DNA of 64,000 nucleotides from Mesorhizobium sp. Root554 (GCF_001427025.1 NZ_LMGA01000001.1:2617445-2681444), one strand, 5' to 3'. Numbered from the stretch's first letter, positions 1 through 9,775 are shown. Program-made: numbers and translations. Notes: generated by a model not told the origin, from the sequence alone.

Positions 1-159
1 CTGCGTTTGCAGGCGCTTGCCGCCGCGCTGGCGCTGTGTCTCCTTTCGGCGAGGCGGTTCGCGCTGCCAAGTGCTGCCGGCCCCCGGGCGCAGCGGCGCA
101 AGCCGGCCATGCGGATGGGCCGTCCGGCAGCGGCAATGCCCGCTCCCGACACATCGTGA
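1..159 (+). CDS. Possible 3' end of a gene cut by the window edge
   Basis: Frame 1 is open from the first base to a TGA at 157-159 and would encode the last 52 residues of a protein. The visible part begins with an alanine/leucine-rich stretch (LQALAAALALCLL) that could be a membrane segment, followed by an arginine- and proline-rich tail. No family is recognisable and there is no start codon in view. In GC-rich DNA such open frames arise by chance, so this is only a possibility; sequence to the left of the window would settle it. Confidence 0.25.
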   Translation: MRLQALAAALALCLLSARRFALPSAAGPRAQRRKPAMRMGRPAAAMPAPDTS

Positions 160-614
160 AGCCAGCCGCCTCGCCGTCCACGCACGACATGCTGCGCGGC
201 GGCCGTTTCCAGACCGCGGCGGACCTGCCGCATCTTCCATGACAATGGCCAGGCGGGCGAAAACCCGGGCGTGGCGAGGAGGACGTGTGTCAGCGCTTTA
301 CCCTCCCCCTTGTGGAGAGGTCGCGCCGCAGGCGCCGGTGGGGGTGGATCAACGAAGGTGTGGAGCACCCCAACCGCGTCGTACGCCGCACGTCCCGTGC
401 GGCGTTCTCCACGCCCCTCCCCACAAGGGAGGGTAAGGCACGGAGCCCGCGGGCGTTATTCCTCCGCTGCGAGAGGCAAGTGCCGAACGAAGCGACCCGG
501 GGTGGACCGTTTTCGTGATGGAGGGAAGGCAAAAGGCATGGTGCGAAGGCGCTGGCCAAGTTTGCCAAAACATGCAGACATGGCGCGAAGCCGCGAACAG
601 GGCGGCGTGGAGGG
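160..614. other. Gene-poor intergenic stretch
   Basis: About 455 bases carry no frame that looks like a real protein: the open frames here are short, arginine/proline-rich in every frame and overlap one another. The central part is the palindromic repeat described separately at 299-435. The last 20 bases hold the ribosome binding site (GGAGGG) for the transporter that follows. I see no RNA gene. Confidence 0.6.
299..435. repeat. Palindromic intergenic repeat with nested hairpin
   Basis: Bases 299-320 and 415-435 are near-perfect inverted arms built on CCCTCCCC and ACAAGGGAGGG. Nested inside, 383-392 and 396-405 form a perfect 10-bp stem (ACGCCGCACG) with a 3-base loop. This architecture is typical of the intergenic palindromic repeats scattered through rhizobial chromosomes. 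It does not code. A shorter sequence of the same flavour occurs at 7318-7347. Confidence 0.7.
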
Positions 615-1997
615 ATGATGACCGACCTGACCGTGCAGCCCGCCACCCCGCGGCGTGGCATCTGGGGATGGATGCTGTTCGACTGGGCGGCGCAGCCCTT
701 CTTTACCGTCGTCACAACCTTCATCTTCGGTCCTTATTTCGTCTCGCGCATGGCGAGCGACCCCGCCATGGGTCAGGCGGCCTGGGGCTACGGCATCGCC
801 GCCGCCGGCTTCGTCATCGCCATCCTGTCGCCCATCCTCGGCTCGATCGCCGACCAGACCGGCCCGCGCAAGCCGTGGATCGCCTTTTTCGCCACGATCA
901 AGATCGTCAGCCTGTTCATGCTGTGGTTCGCCGCGCCCGGCTCGAACCTGTTCTTTGTCGTGTTCTTCTTCTCGCTCGCCTCGGTGGCTGCTGAATTCTC
1001 GACCGTCTTCAACGATTCGATGATGCCGCGTCTGGTGCCGAAGGAAGACATCGGCAGGGTCTCGAACATCGCCTGGGGCCTCGGCTATCTCGGCGGCATG
1101 ATCGCGCTGATTTTCGTCATCGCACTGATGGCCGGGTCGCCCGAGACCGGCAAGACGATCATCGGCGTCGATCCGATCTTCGGGCTGGACCCGAAACTGG
1201 GCGAGGACGCGCGCGCCACCGGTCCGCTCTCGGCCCTGTGGTATTTCGTCTTCATCCTGCCGATGTTCTTCTTCACGCCGGACGCGATCAAGGGCGTGCC
1301 GATCGGACCGGCCGTGCGCGCCGGTCTGTCCGAATTGAAAACGACGCTCGGCGAGGTGCGCAGGCGCAAGGGCATATTCCGCTTCCTCGTCTCGCGCATG
1401 ATCTACCAGGACGGCGTCAACGCCCTGCTGGCGCTGGGCGGCGCCTTCGCGGCGGCCATGTTCGGCTGGTCGATCACCGAGATCGGCATCTTCGGCATCA
1501 TCCTCAACGTCGTCGCCATCGTCGGCTGCCTGGTCGCCAGCCGGCTGGACACCAGCCTCGGCTCAAAAACGGTGGTGATGATCTGCCTCGTGTTGCTGTC
1601 CATCGCCACCGTCGGCATCGTATCGACCGGCCCGGGCTTCACGCTGTTCGGCGTGCTTCAGCTTTCGCCCGCCGATTCCGGCGGCTTGTTCGGCACGGCG
1701 GCGGAGAAAGCCTACATCCTTTACGGCCTGCTGATCGGCGTCGCCTTCGGGCCGGTTCAGGCCTCTTCGCGATCCTATATGGCGCGCAGCGTCACCGCCG
1801 CGGAATCTGGCCGCTATTTCGGCATCTATGCGCTGGCCGGGCGGGCGACGAGCTTTGCCGCGCCGTTCCTTGTGGCGACCGTCACCGCCGTCAGTGCTTC
1901 GCCTCGGATGGGCATGGCGGTCATCATCCTGTTCCTGCTCGGCGGCCTGTGGATTCTCGCCGGCACGCCCTATCCGGCGGACAAGGTGGAGGAGTGA
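615..1997 (+). CDS. MFS transporter, UMF1 family
   Basis: A 460-residue integral membrane protein of the UMF1 (Atg22-like) branch of the major facilitator superfamily. The N-terminus carries the family's opening pattern: a short cytoplasmic lead, GWMLFDWAAQPFFT in the first membrane segment, then a loop with DQTGPRKPW, equivalent to the MFS motif-A loop. About twelve hydrophobic segments follow and the length is normal for the family. The transported solute cannot be read from sequence; relatives are annotated as efflux or amino-acid-type permeases. GGAGGG lies just before two consecutive ATG codons (615 and 618), so the start is uncertain by one residue. It appears monocistronic, followed by a convergent hypothetical gene. 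Confidence 0.85.
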   Translation: MMTDLTVQPATPRRGIWGWMLFDWAAQPFFTVVTTFIFGPYFVSRMASDPAMGQAAWGYGIAAAGFVIAILSPILGSIADQTGPRKPWIAFFATIKIVSLFMLWFAAPGSNLFFVVFFFSLASVAAEFSTVFNDSMMPRLVPKEDIGRVSNIAWGLGYLGGMIALIFVIALMAGSPETGKTIIGVDPIFGLDPKLGEDARATGPLSALWYFVFILPMFFFTPDAIKGVPIGPAVRAGLSELKTTLGEVRRRKGIFRFLVSRMIYQDGVNALLALGGAFAAAMFGWSITEIGIFGIILNVVAIVGCLVASRLDTSLGSKTVVMICLVLLSIATVGIVSTGPGFTLFGVLQLSPADSGGLFGTAAEKAYILYGLLIGVAFGPVQASSRSYMARSVTAAESGRYFGIYALAGRATSFAAPFLVATVTAVSASPRMGMAVIILFLLGGLWILAGTPYPADKVEE

Positions 1998-2021
1998 TCT
2001 GTTGGCTCGTGCGGCCGACCG

Positions 2022-2366
2022 CTATTCTTTGGACCAGTCTATTTGCTCCGCAAATACCCAGACGCTGATGCGATCAGAAATGTTATGAAGCGTTAAGAGC
2101 ACTTCCTGATCGCTCCCAGGCCGAGGCTGTATTCGGACCATTATCAATCTCGTTCCGTCATCCAGAACATCTGCCCCCGCCAGCTTCTCCCAGTCACCGA
2201 ACCCCGGTGCCACCTTCTTGCGCGAGTTCTCGAACTGCTCGAACATACTTTCTTCGTTGGGAAATGGCCTGTCCGATAGAAATTTGAATCTCATCCAGTC
2301 ATTGGATTCGACGGCAGAGACTATGTCCAAGATTCTTCGCCGTTCGCTTTCTGTGATGACCGCCAT
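2022..2366 (-). CDS. Hypothetical protein, 114 aa
   Basis: A soluble 114-residue protein beginning MAVITESERRRILD, with a mixed helix/strand pattern and ending in a WVFAEQIDW segment. I do not recognise a family. No signal peptide or membrane segment is visible. It lies 13 bp downstream of purH on the same strand and probably shares its transcript, but nothing links it to purine synthesis. Its composition is less alanine/arginine-rich than the spurious frames around it and it fills the gap between two solid genes, which supports it being real. Confidence 0.6.
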   Translation of the reverse strand: MAVITESERRRILDIVSAVESNDWMRFKFLSDRPFPNEESMFEQFENSRKKVAPGFGDWEKLAGADVLDDGTRLIMVRIQPRPGSDQEVLLTLHNISDRISVWVFAEQIDWSKE

Positions 2367-2379
2367 GAGGCTAATATCC

Positions 2380-3996
2380 CTAGTGCCTAAAGTGTCGCGT
2401 GCCGGTGAACACCATGGCGATGCCGTGTTCGTCCGCCGCCTCGATGACGATCTTGTCGTTGACCGAGCCGCCCGGCTGGATGACCGCCGTGGCTCCCGCT
2501 TCGATCGCCGCCAGCAGGCCGTCCGGGAACGGGAAGAAGGCGTCCGAAGCGACGACCGAGCCCTTCGTCAAAGGTTCCGCCAGGCCAGCGGCCTCCGCCG
2601 CGTCCAGCGCCTTGCGCGCGGCGATGCGCGACGAGTCCACCCGGCTCATCTGTCCGGCGCCGATGCCGACCGTCGCCAAGTCCTTGACGTAGACAATAGC
2701 GTTCGACTTCACATGCTTGGTCACCCGGAAGGCGAATTTCAGGTCGGCCAGCTCGGCTTCCGTCGGCGCCCGCTTCGTCACCACTTTCAGGTCGAGATCA
2801 TCGACGACCGAATTGTCGCGGCCCTGCACCAGCAACCCGCCGGCCACCGACTTCACCGTCTGCGCCGCCGCGCGCGGGTCCGGCAATCCGCCGGCGATCA
2901 GAAGGCGCAGATTCTTTTTCGCCGCGACGATGCGCGCCGCCTCTTCGGAAGCCTCCGGCGCGATGATGACTTCGGTGAAGGTCTTGACGATTTCCTCGGC
3001 CGCCTCGGCGTCGAGCGCCCGGTTCACCGCGACGATTCCGCCGAAGGCCGAGGTCGGGTCGCAGGCGAGCGCCTTGAGATAGGCCTCCCTCAGCGTCGCG
3101 CCTTCGCCGACGCCGCACGGATTGGCGTGCTTGATGATCGCCACCGCGGCTGATTTTTCCGGATCGAACTCGCCAGCCAGTTCGAAGGCGGCGTCGGTAT
3201 CGTTGATGTTGTTGTAGGAAAGCTGCTTGCCCTGGACCTGCCGCGCCGTGGCGACGCCGGGCCGCTTCTCGCCGGTGACGTAGAACCCGGCCGACTGATG
3301 CGGATTTTCGCCGTAGCGCATGACGCTTTCGAGCCTGCCGCCGAAAGCCCGCCATGCCGGATGCTCGATCTCCAGCGTCTCGGCGAACCACTCGGAGATC
3401 GCCGCGTCATAGGCCGCTGTCCGCGCGAACGCTTTTGCCGCCAGCTTCTTGCGGAAATCCAGCGACAGGCTTCCCGTATTCATCTCCAGCGCGTTGAGCA
3501 CCGCGCCATAATCGTCCGGATCGGTGACGATGGCGACATAGGCGTGGTTCTTGGCCGAGGCCCGCACCATCGCCGGTCCGCCGATGTCGATGTTCTCGAC
3601 GGTCGCCGCATAGCCGGCGCCGGAGCGGCGCACCTCTTCGAACGGGTAGAGATTGACGACGACGAGATCGATCGGCTCGATGTGGTGCTGGCGCATCGCC
3701 GCCGCGTGTTCGGGATCGTCGCGTACGCCCAGCAGCGCGCCATGCACCGATGGGTGCAGCGTTTTGACCCGCCCATCCATGATTTCGGGAAAGCCGGTAA
3801 TGTCCGAGACGTCGCGCACCGCCAGCCCCGCCTCGGCGATCGCCTTTGAGGTGCCGCCGGTCGAGATCAGCTCGACACCGGCCTTTACAAGCGCCCGGGC
3901 GAACTCGACCAGTCCGTTCTTGTCGGACACCGAAAGCAGCGCCCGGCGCACCGGCACAAAATCAGGCGCTGGAATGTTCTTGGAGGCAACGGCCAT
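2380..3996 (-). CDS. purH: Bifunctional AICAR formyltransferase / IMP cyclohydrolase
   Basis: PurH catalyses the last two steps of de novo purine synthesis: formylation of AICAR with 10-formyl-THF and ring closure to IMP. The N-terminal third is the MGS-like IMP cyclohydrolase domain ([37 protein letters not shown]). The rest is the AICAR formyltransferase domain, including KHANPCGVG and the C-terminal [10 protein letters not shown] and IQPGGS motifs. At 538 residues it has full family length with no missing core motif. It is the third gene in a leftward cluster after the rsmB-like and heparinase-like genes. Confidence 0.97.
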   Translation of the reverse strand: MAVASKNIPAPDFVPVRRALLSVSDKNGLVEFARALVKAGVELISTGGTSKAIAEAGLAVRDVSDITGFPEIMDGRVKTLHPSVHGALLGVRDDPEHAAAMRQHHIEPIDLVVVNLYPFEEVRRSGAGYAATVENIDIGGPAMVRASAKNHAYVAIVTDPDDYGAVLNALEMNTGSLSLDFRKKLAAKAFARTAAYDAAISEWFAETLEIEHPAWRAFGGRLESVMRYGENPHQSAGFYVTGEKRPGVATARQVQGKQLSYNNINDTDAAFELAGEFDPEKSAAVAIIKHANPCGVGEGATLREAYLKALACDPTSAFGGIVAVNRALDAEAAEEIVKTFTEVIIAPEASEEAARIVAAKKNLRLLIAGGLPDPRAAAQTVKSVAGGLLVQGRDNSVVDDLDLKVVTKRAPTEAELADLKFAFRVTKHVKSNAIVYVKDLATVGIGAGQMSRVDSSRIAARKALDAAEAAGLAEPLTKGSVVASDAFFPFPDGLLAAIEAGATAVIQPGGSVNDKIVIEAADEHGIAMVFTGTRHFRH

Positions 3997-4079
3997 GGCG
4001 GGCTCTTTCGCTGGCTGGAAATGGAAGGCCGGGGCCTAACATACGAGCGCGGGAAATCAAGCTTTGGCCGCACTTTCGG

Positions 4080-5792
4080 TCAGCCGCTTGCAACCTCCAC
4101 CCGCGCCAGATGCCAATGCACTTCCGCCAACTCCGACGCCTTGAAGGACAGCACGATCTGGCGGCTGCGGCGCGGCCCGCCGAGCGCCGCGAAATAAATC
4201 GATTCCTCGACCTCGGCCGTGCATTCGGCGCAGGCAAAGACCCATGTGTCGGCGCCCTCGGCCTTCAGCACGAGACGCTCGCGATCGTCGCGGAACAGGC
4301 CGATATCGGGATGGATGTGAAACCTGATCGCCACGCCATCGCGGCCATTGTTGCGGATCGGCTCGCCATTCGGCCTGAAGAACCGGTCGCGGCCGGCCAG
4401 CACATTTCCCTGTTCGGAGAGCGCCAGTTCGCGCTCATGGACGATCCCGAAGCGCTGCACATAGCCGTCATGGCTGGCGATGAAGCCCTGGCTGCCGCTT
4501 TGGTCGCGCCGCTCGCAGGGCACGTTTCTGGGTCCACTGATCAGCGGCGTGCCGATCAGGTCGCCGACCCGCGCCGAATGGCTGAACCTCGCCGAAGACG
4601 TATCATTGAGCACGGCTGTCGAATGGGCCGCGGTGGCGCGGGCCAATGGCCGGAATTCGGCGACGCCGAAATTGTCCATGCCCGCATTGACGATGAAATG
4701 CTGCCGGCCGGACGAAAGCTCGAAGGAAAGGCATCCGGCATGAGCCGCGCTGGATACGTCCATCGGCGGCGACGGCCCGGTGTCGGCGATGACGGTGACG
4801 CCGCCCATCGAAAGCCGCTCATAGCCCGAATAGGGCGCGTGAAGCAGTGGAGCGCCAACCGTATCGTCATGCCGCAAGACCGCGGCGATGCGGTCGTGGA
4901 TCGTCGCGCCCATGCCGTTGAAGCGCGCCAGGCTGCCATCCTGGTGGCGGAAGAAACGCAGCGCCGGCAGCATTCGGTCGATCGCCCCCATCAGCGCCGC
5001 CGGCGGAGCCTCCGCCTGGTTGGCGTAAGTCTGGCGCAAGGGCAGAAGGTCGGCGAGGATTTCGAGAACCGCCAGAGGATTTCTTGATATGTGCCCGCCA
5101 TCCGGCAGGATCTGGCTGTCGAGTTCCTCGGCCAGATTGCGTGTCGCCGCCCGCAGCGCCGAGGCAGGCGCCGGCAGCGACAGGGCGGCGAAGGCAAGGG
5201 CCACGCGCGCCCGCAGCCGGTCCCGGCCGTCCGGCAGTTCCCGCGTCACCGAACGCAGGTAACGGATCTGCACGGCGAGCGATTTCAGGAAGGCGCGATA
5301 AAATGGAAATTCCGAGCCCTGGAGCACGACGGAGGAATGCTGCAGCCATGCGATGACGCGCTTGGCGGCCGTACCGGGGTCCCAGGCCGGTCCCGATATC
5401 TGGCCGCCATAGAGCGCGATCCAGTCCGACACCAGCGCCCGCGCATTGGCGGCGGCGAGTTCGGTGCCGGCGGCGCGCATGTGCCGCAGCCAGCGAAAGC
5501 CATGCAACGATTTTTGCCAGCCACGGCTGGGCACGGCCACCTGGAACGGCGATTGTCCGCCGGTCTCCACCAGATGACCGGAGAACGGATAGCGGCCATA
5601 GTAGATTTCCAACGCGATCTGCGGGTCCGCAAGCCGGAGATCGGGCGGCGCGATCAGGACGCGTTCCGGCGTGCGGCCGGAATACCGCCAGCGATAAGCA
5701 GGTCCCGCGCGCAGCCGTCTGCGCGACTTGTACCAGAATGCCTTTGCGATAAGCACCCAAAGTCGCGGCGTATCACCGTCGGCGATTGCCAA
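4080..5792 (-). CDS. Heparinase II/III family protein
   Basis: A 570-residue protein of the heparinase II/III group found in the Rhizobiales rsmB-purH neighbourhood. Characteristic segments are RYSGRTPERVL near the N-terminus, an alpha-helical toroid in the middle, and a C-terminal beta-rich lyase domain (GHLVETGGQSPFQ, GMDNFGVAEFRPLARATAAHS, FRPNGEPIRNNGRDG). Members are predicted polysaccharide lyases, but the substrate is unknown. I chose the TTG at 5792 because AGGAGG sits four bases upstream on the coding strand and the reading frame before it has no family-like sequence. No classical signal peptide is visible at that start. Confidence 0.85.
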   Translation of the reverse strand: MAIADGDTPRLWVLIAKAFWYKSRRRLRAGPAYRWRYSGRTPERVLIAPPDLRLADPQIALEIYYGRYPFSGHLVETGGQSPFQVAVPSRGWQKSLHGFRWLRHMRAAGTELAAANARALVSDWIALYGGQISGPAWDPGTAAKRVIAWLQHSSVVLQGSEFPFYRAFLKSLAVQIRYLRSVTRELPDGRDRLRARVALAFAALSLPAPASALRAATRNLAEELDSQILPDGGHISRNPLAVLEILADLLPLRQTYANQAEAPPAALMGAIDRMLPALRFFRHQDGSLARFNGMGATIHDRIAAVLRHDDTVGAPLLHAPYSGYERLSMGGVTVIADTGPSPPMDVSSAAHAGCLSFELSSGRQHFIVNAGMDNFGVAEFRPLARATAAHSTAVLNDTSSARFSHSARVGDLIGTPLISGPRNVPCERRDQSGSQGFIASHDGYVQRFGIVHERELALSEQGNVLAGRDRFFRPNGEPIRNNGRDGVAIRFHIHPDIGLFRDDRERLVLKAEGADTWVFACAECTAEVEESIYFAALGGPRRSRQIVLSFKASELAEVHWHLARVEVASG

Positions 5793-5905
5793 AATTCCTC
5801 CTGAATGTCCCGTCCCTGGGGATGCCGAGCGTATCTGATTCAAGTCGGGGGCGAAAAAGAAATCCGCCGGGGCGATGGCAGCCAGTGAGGCTGACCACAG
5901 GATTG

Positions 5906-7264
5906 TTAGCCGGTCCGCCTCATGCGGGCGGCGAAGAAGCCGTCGAGGCCGGAAAGCCCCGGTGATCCGAGGTCGAGCATGGCCGGCGTGGTACGCAGCA
6001 TGCCATGCGGCGTGAGGAACGCTTCGAGGCCCGTCATCTCCTCCGTGCGAATCGGATCGTTCGTAACCTCGGGATGCGCCTTCAGAAATTCCGCATAGAG
6101 CTCTTCGCCCTCGAGCGGATCGAGCGAGCAGTTCGAAAAAACGATGCGACCGCCCGGCTTCACCAAAGCGATGGCATGGGCAAGCATGCGCGCCTGCACG
6201 GCCGCGAGTTTTTCGATGTCGGCCGGCGTCTTGGTCCACGGCACGTCGGGATGCCGCCTCACCGTGCCGGTCGAGGAGCAAGGCGCATCGAGAAGCACAA
6301 CGTCGAAGAGCTGCTGCGGGCGATAGTCGGCAAGGTCCGCCTGCACGAGATCGGCGGACATTCCGAGACGTTGCAAATTCTGCTCCAGCCGGGCCAGCCG
6401 GTTCCTCGATTTCTCGACCGCGGTGACCTGCGCGCCGGCAAGAATGATCTGAGCCGTCTTGCCGCCGGGCGCGGCGCACAGGTCGGCGACCCGCAGGCCC
6501 CGCACGTCGCCCAGAAGCCGCGCCGGCAGGCTGGCAGCCGCATCCTGCACCCACCATGCTCCCTCGGAAAAGCCGGGCAGTTCGGTAACCGGCTGCGCCA
6601 GTTTCTCAACCCGGACCGAGCCGGTCGGCACAACGATGCCACCCAGTTTCTCCGCCCACCCGACCGGGTCCGACTTGACGGTGAAATCCACCGGCGCTTC
6701 GTGGCGATGCGCTTCCAGAATCCGCTTTGCCGTCTCACGTCCATAGGAGGCCGCAAGCCTTTCGGAAAACCACGCAGGCGAATCTTCCGTCGCGGCCAGC
6801 GCCTGCGGCAGTTCGGTTTCCTTTACCCGTCCCAGCGTGCGCAAAACGCCATTGACCAAGGCCGCGAAACGCAAGGTGCGCGGGTCCGACTTGGCATGGG
6901 TGACCGCGAGATCGACCGCTGCGCTGTCGGGCACATCGAGAAAGAGAAGCTGGGCCGCGGCGACATGCAGGATATGCGACAGCACCGTGGCGTTCTGCGG
7001 CAGCGGCTTTTCCAGCCGGCGGGCGAGCAGCGCGGCGATCGTCATGCGATGGCGCAGCGCCGTCGCCAGGATGGCGCGCACCAGCGCCCGGTCGCGCGGC
7101 TCGAGAGCGCGATATTGCGGATGCCCGCCTTCATTGTCGGTCAGCCCGTCGAGCGGTGTATGCGCGTCGATCACCGCGGCGAGCAGACGCGCCGCAGCCA
7201 TCCGCGCAGCCAGGCCGGGAACGGAGTCCGTGTTTCCGTGAAAGGGCGTTTTACTTTGCTTCAT
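5906..7264 (-). CDS. rsmB: RsmB/NOP-family rRNA cytosine-C5 methyltransferase
   Basis: A 452-residue RNA m5C methyltransferase. Residues ~20-150 form a NusB-like RNA-binding domain; the C-terminal half is a Rossmann methyltransferase with the SAM motif DLCAAPGGKTAQI, motif IV DAPCSSTGTVRRHPDVPW, and the catalytic-cysteine segment FSNCSLDPLEGEE. It most likely modifies C967 of 16S rRNA, as RsmB does. The start at 7264 (MKQSKTPFHG) is preferred; extending upstream would only add residues translated from the intergenic repeat at 7318-7347. The last step, specificity, is inference from family; NOP2-type paralogues are common in this order. Confidence 0.9.
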   Translation of the reverse strand: MKQSKTPFHGNTDSVPGLAARMAAARLLAAVIDAHTPLDGLTDNEGGHPQYRALEPRDRALVRAILATALRHRMTIAALLARRLEKPLPQNATVLSHILHVAAAQLLFLDVPDSAAVDLAVTHAKSDPRTLRFAALVNGVLRTLGRVKETELPQALAATEDSPAWFSERLAASYGRETAKRILEAHRHEAPVDFTVKSDPVGWAEKLGGIVVPTGSVRVEKLAQPVTELPGFSEGAWWVQDAAASLPARLLGDVRGLRVADLCAAPGGKTAQIILAGAQVTAVEKSRNRLARLEQNLQRLGMSADLVQADLADYRPQQLFDVVLLDAPCSSTGTVRRHPDVPWTKTPADIEKLAAVQARMLAHAIALVKPGGRIVFSNCSLDPLEGEELYAEFLKAHPEVTNDPIRTEEMTGLEAFLTPHGMLRTTPAMLDLGSPGLSGLDGFFAARMRRTG

Positions 7265-7317
7265 GCCGCCGCAATCACATGGGTGACGGCGAATGTCGAG
7301 GAGATTGCACGTCCCCA

Positions 7318-7347
7318 CCCCTAACCCTCCCCACGAGGGGGAGGAGA
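7318..7347. repeat. Short palindromic intergenic repeat
   Basis: Between the rsmB-like gene and htpX lies a C-rich/G-rich palindrome (ACCCTCCCC, ACGA, GGGGGAGG). It resembles the outer arms of the larger repeat at 299-435 and the CTCCCC/GGGGAG intergenic elements common in rhizobia. Confidence 0.5.
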
Positions 7348-7393
7348 ATCCGGACGCAACGCCGCTAACGCAGATGCACAAACCTGCCGGAAA

Positions 7394-8437
7394 TTACGAC
7401 CACCGGCCTTTCGGCCCTGTCGGGTTACGACCCCACGGATTGGGCTTCGGCGGCTCCGGCGCAGCCTCTTCCGGAGCGTCCGAAGCCGTACCCCATGGTC
7501 CCTGCCGCGCGGCCTCATCTTGGGAAGGAACGGCAGACTGACGCGGCCGCTGGCGCGCCGTCTCGGGCGCCGTTTCCGGCGCACGCCCACCGCCCATCTC
7601 TTCCGCCAATGCCTGTAGCGCGGCGATGCGGTTTTCCGTCGCGGGGTGGGTGGAGAACAGCGAATCCATGCGCTCGCCGTGCAACGGATTGATGATGAAC
7701 AGATGCGCGGTTGCCGGATTGCGCTCGGCATCCGGATTGCGGATTTGCTCGGCGCTGCTGGCGATCTTGGCGAGCGCCGAAGCCAGCCCTAGAGGTTGAC
7801 CGGTGATCTCGGCGCCACGCCGGTCGGCCGCATATTCGCGTGTGCGGCTCACCGCCATCTGCACGATCATCGCAGCGAAAGGCGCGACGATCATCGCCAC
7901 CAGCACGCCGACGAAACCGAGCGGATTGTTGTTGTCCCGGCTGCCGCCGAGGAAGAAGGCGAAATTGCCGAGCATCGAGATGGCGCCCGCCATCGTCGCA
8001 ACGATGGTCATGGTCAAGGTGTCGCGATGCTGGATGTGGGCGAGTTCATGGGCCATCACGCCGGCAGCCTCTTTATAGGTCAGGCGCTGCAGCAGTCCAG
8101 TGGTGGCGGCGACCGCCGCGTTTTCGGGGTTGCGTCCGGTGGCGAAGGCGTTCGGCTGCGGGTTGTCGATCAGGTAGACGCGCGGCATCGGTAGCCCGGC
8201 GCGCGCCGACATGTCCCGCACGATGCCGTAATATTCCGGCGCGCTCCTTTCATCCACTTCCACCGCATGGTTCATCGACAGGACCATCTTGTCGGCGTTC
8301 CAGTAGCTGAAAAGATTGGTGCCTGCGGCGATGACCAGGGCGATGATCATGCCGCCTGAGCCGCCGAGCAAAAAACCGACGCCCATGAACAGGGCCGTCA
8401 TGACGGCCAGAAGCATGGCGGTGCGCATTGTATTCAT
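7394..8437 (-). CDS. htpX: Membrane zinc metalloprotease HtpX
   Basis: HtpX degrades misfolded inner-membrane proteins. The protein has two N-terminal membrane segments (start [19 protein letters not shown]), the zinc-binding HELAH motif in [14 protein letters not shown], two central hydrophobic segments ([17 protein letters not shown] and [18 protein letters not shown]), and the third-ligand region [14 protein letters not shown]. At 347 residues it is longer than the ~290 of E. coli; the extra ~55 residues are a low-complexity proline/alanine/glutamate tail. It is monocistronic and divergent from the SDHAF4-like gene. Confidence 0.96.
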   Translation of the reverse strand: MNTMRTAMLLAVMTALFMGVGFLLGGSGGMIIALVIAAGTNLFSYWNADKMVLSMNHAVEVDERSAPEYYGIVRDMSARAGLPMPRVYLIDNPQPNAFATGRNPENAAVAATTGLLQRLTYKEAAGVMAHELAHIQHRDTLTMTIVATMAGAISMLGNFAFFLGGSRDNNNPLGFVGVLVAMIVAPFAAMIVQMAVSRTREYAADRRGAEITGQPLGLASALAKIASSAEQIRNPDAERNPATAHLFIINPLHGERMDSLFSTHPATENRIAALQALAEEMGGGRAPETAPETARQRPRQSAVPSQDEAARQGPWGTASDAPEEAAPEPPKPNPWGRNPTGPKGRWS

Positions 8438-8530
8438 CGTCTGCTCCCATGCGGCCGAGGCTCGATCCGTGCGCCGCGCTCCGCTATATGATGGGAAGGA
8501 ATGTTTTTCTTTTCAATCCGGGACCAGCGC

Positions 8531-8749
8531 ATGACCAGCGAAACGGGCAAGACGGCACCACCGGCAAACAGCGGCGCGAAGAAAAAACTGACACCGGCCG
8601 CCAGCCGCGCCCTGGCGGAAGCGGAAGCGCGCCGCGAGACATACAGAGCCAGGGAAGCCGCCCTTCCCAGGGAAATCGGGGGCCGCGGCGGCAAGGAGCC
8701 GGGTCGTTACGGCGATTGGGAAGTGAAGGGCCTCACCAGCGATTTCTGA
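8531..8749 (+). CDS. DUF1674 / SDHAF4-like protein
   Basis: A 72-residue soluble protein ending in GRYGDWEVKGLTSDF, which matches the C-terminal signature (R-Y-G-D-W-E ... D-F) of the DUF1674 family, relatives of succinate dehydrogenase assembly factor 4. In eukaryotes this factor binds FAD-loaded SdhA during complex II assembly; the bacterial role is inferred. The N-terminal part is a charged alanine-rich helix. An in-frame ATG at 8501 exists, but the start at 8531 (MTSETGK) fits family length better. Confidence 0.8.
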   Translation: MTSETGKTAPPANSGAKKKLTPAASRALAEAEARRETYRAREAALPREIGGRGGKEPGRYGDWEVKGLTSDF

Positions 8750-8846
8750 AGGGAATCGCGTTACGGACGGCTGCAAACATGTGAAGGAACCAAGCGGGCA
8801 TCGCCGCATTGTGGCAGAAGTTCCACCCAATGCAGCGAGGTACGCG

Positions 8847-9716
8847 ATGCTGATCCGGCTCGGTTACGAGATCGCCATAGAGTGCGCGCAGGAGACCCCG
8901 GTGATTTCCTTGCTGGAAATCCATCAGGATCGGCAAGCCGATATCAAGCGGCAGACCAAGGTCCTCACCTCGCCGAACGTGCGGTCCAGCGTCTACATGG
9001 ATCGCTATGGAAATACATGCCGCCGCTTTCTGGCGCCGGCCGGCCGCGTCCGAATCCTCTATGACGCCGAAATCGAGGACAGCGGCCTGCCCGACGAAGT
9101 CAACACGCTGGCCCGCGAGACGCCGGTTCAGGATTTGCCGGACGATGTGCTGGGCTATCTCCTCGGCAGCCGTTACTGCGAAACCGATCATCTCAGCGGC
9201 AAGGCCTGGGAGCTTTTCGGCCATCTGCCGCCAGGTTGGGCGCGCGTCCAGGCGATCGTCGACTATGTCCACAACCGGCTGTCCTTCGGCTACGGGTATG
9301 CGCGAGCAACGCGCACCGCTGCCCAGGCGAACGATGAAAGGGTCGGCGTCTGCCGCGACTTCGCTCATCTGGCGATCACGCTGTGCCGCTGCATGAACAT
9401 TCCCGCCCGTTACGTAAACGGCTATCTTGGCGATATCGGTGTGCCTGCCAATCCGTCGCCGATGGATTTTTCCGCCTGGATGGAGGTCTGGCTGGACGGC
9501 AAATGGTACACATTCGATGCGCGCCACAACACGCCGCGTATCGGACGGGTTGTTATCGCGCGCGGCCGCGATGCCACCGACGTGCCGCTGCTGCACACCT
9601 TCGGACCGCACAGGCTAGAACTGTTCAAGGTGTGGACGCACGAGCAGGAGGGTCGTCGCTTCAATCCGCCCCGGCATGCCGTGGACCGCACTGCGGACGC
9701 GCAGATGCTGGCCTGA
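8847..9716 (+). CDS. Transglutaminase-like cysteine protease family protein
   Basis: A 289-residue cytoplasmic protein. An N-terminal beta domain (MLIRLGYEIAIECAQETPV) precedes a transglutaminase-core fold with the nucleophile in GVCRDFAHLAITLCR, and the third-residue region in WYTFDARHNTPRIGR. The position where the core fold usually has its catalytic histidine (HAW) reads FSAW here, so serine replaces it unless the histidine in DARHN substitutes. Such proteins are predicted peptidases or amidases; no substrate can be assigned. The start at 8847 follows GCGAGG and begins at the conserved domain. An in-frame ATG further upstream (8781) adds only unrelated sequence. Confidence 0.85.
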   Translation: MLIRLGYEIAIECAQETPVISLLEIHQDRQADIKRQTKVLTSPNVRSSVYMDRYGNTCRRFLAPAGRVRILYDAEIEDSGLPDEVNTLARETPVQDLPDDVLGYLLGSRYCETDHLSGKAWELFGHLPPGWARVQAIVDYVHNRLSFGYGYARATRTAAQANDERVGVCRDFAHLAITLCRCMNIPARYVNGYLGDIGVPANPSPMDFSAWMEVWLDGKWYTFDARHNTPRIGRVVIARGRDATDVPLLHTFGPHRLELFKVWTHEQEGRRFNPPRHAVDRTADAQMLA

Positions 9717-9742
9717 CCTTCATCCTGTAAAGCTCAAACGAA

Positions 9743-9775
9743 AAGGCCGCCGCTTCTTCCGAAGCAGGCGGCCTT
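9743..9775 (-). terminator. Strong bipartite hairpin terminator
   Basis: AAGGCCGCC pairs with GGCGGCCTT and an inner GCTTC/GAAGC stem is capped by a 4-base loop; the only interruption is one bulged base. Read on the minus strand it is followed by TTTTCGTTT, a better U-tract than on the plus strand, so it probably ends the tiny transcript from 9915 and may also stop read-through from the transglutaminase-like gene. Confidence 0.75.

Noticed and set aside
4080..6557. Extended heparinase-like reading frame reaching into the rsmB-like gene
   Set aside because: Sequence upstream of 5792 is antisense-free but out of frame with rsmB, low-complexity and lacks family similarity; a TTG with AGGAGG at 5792 explains the start.
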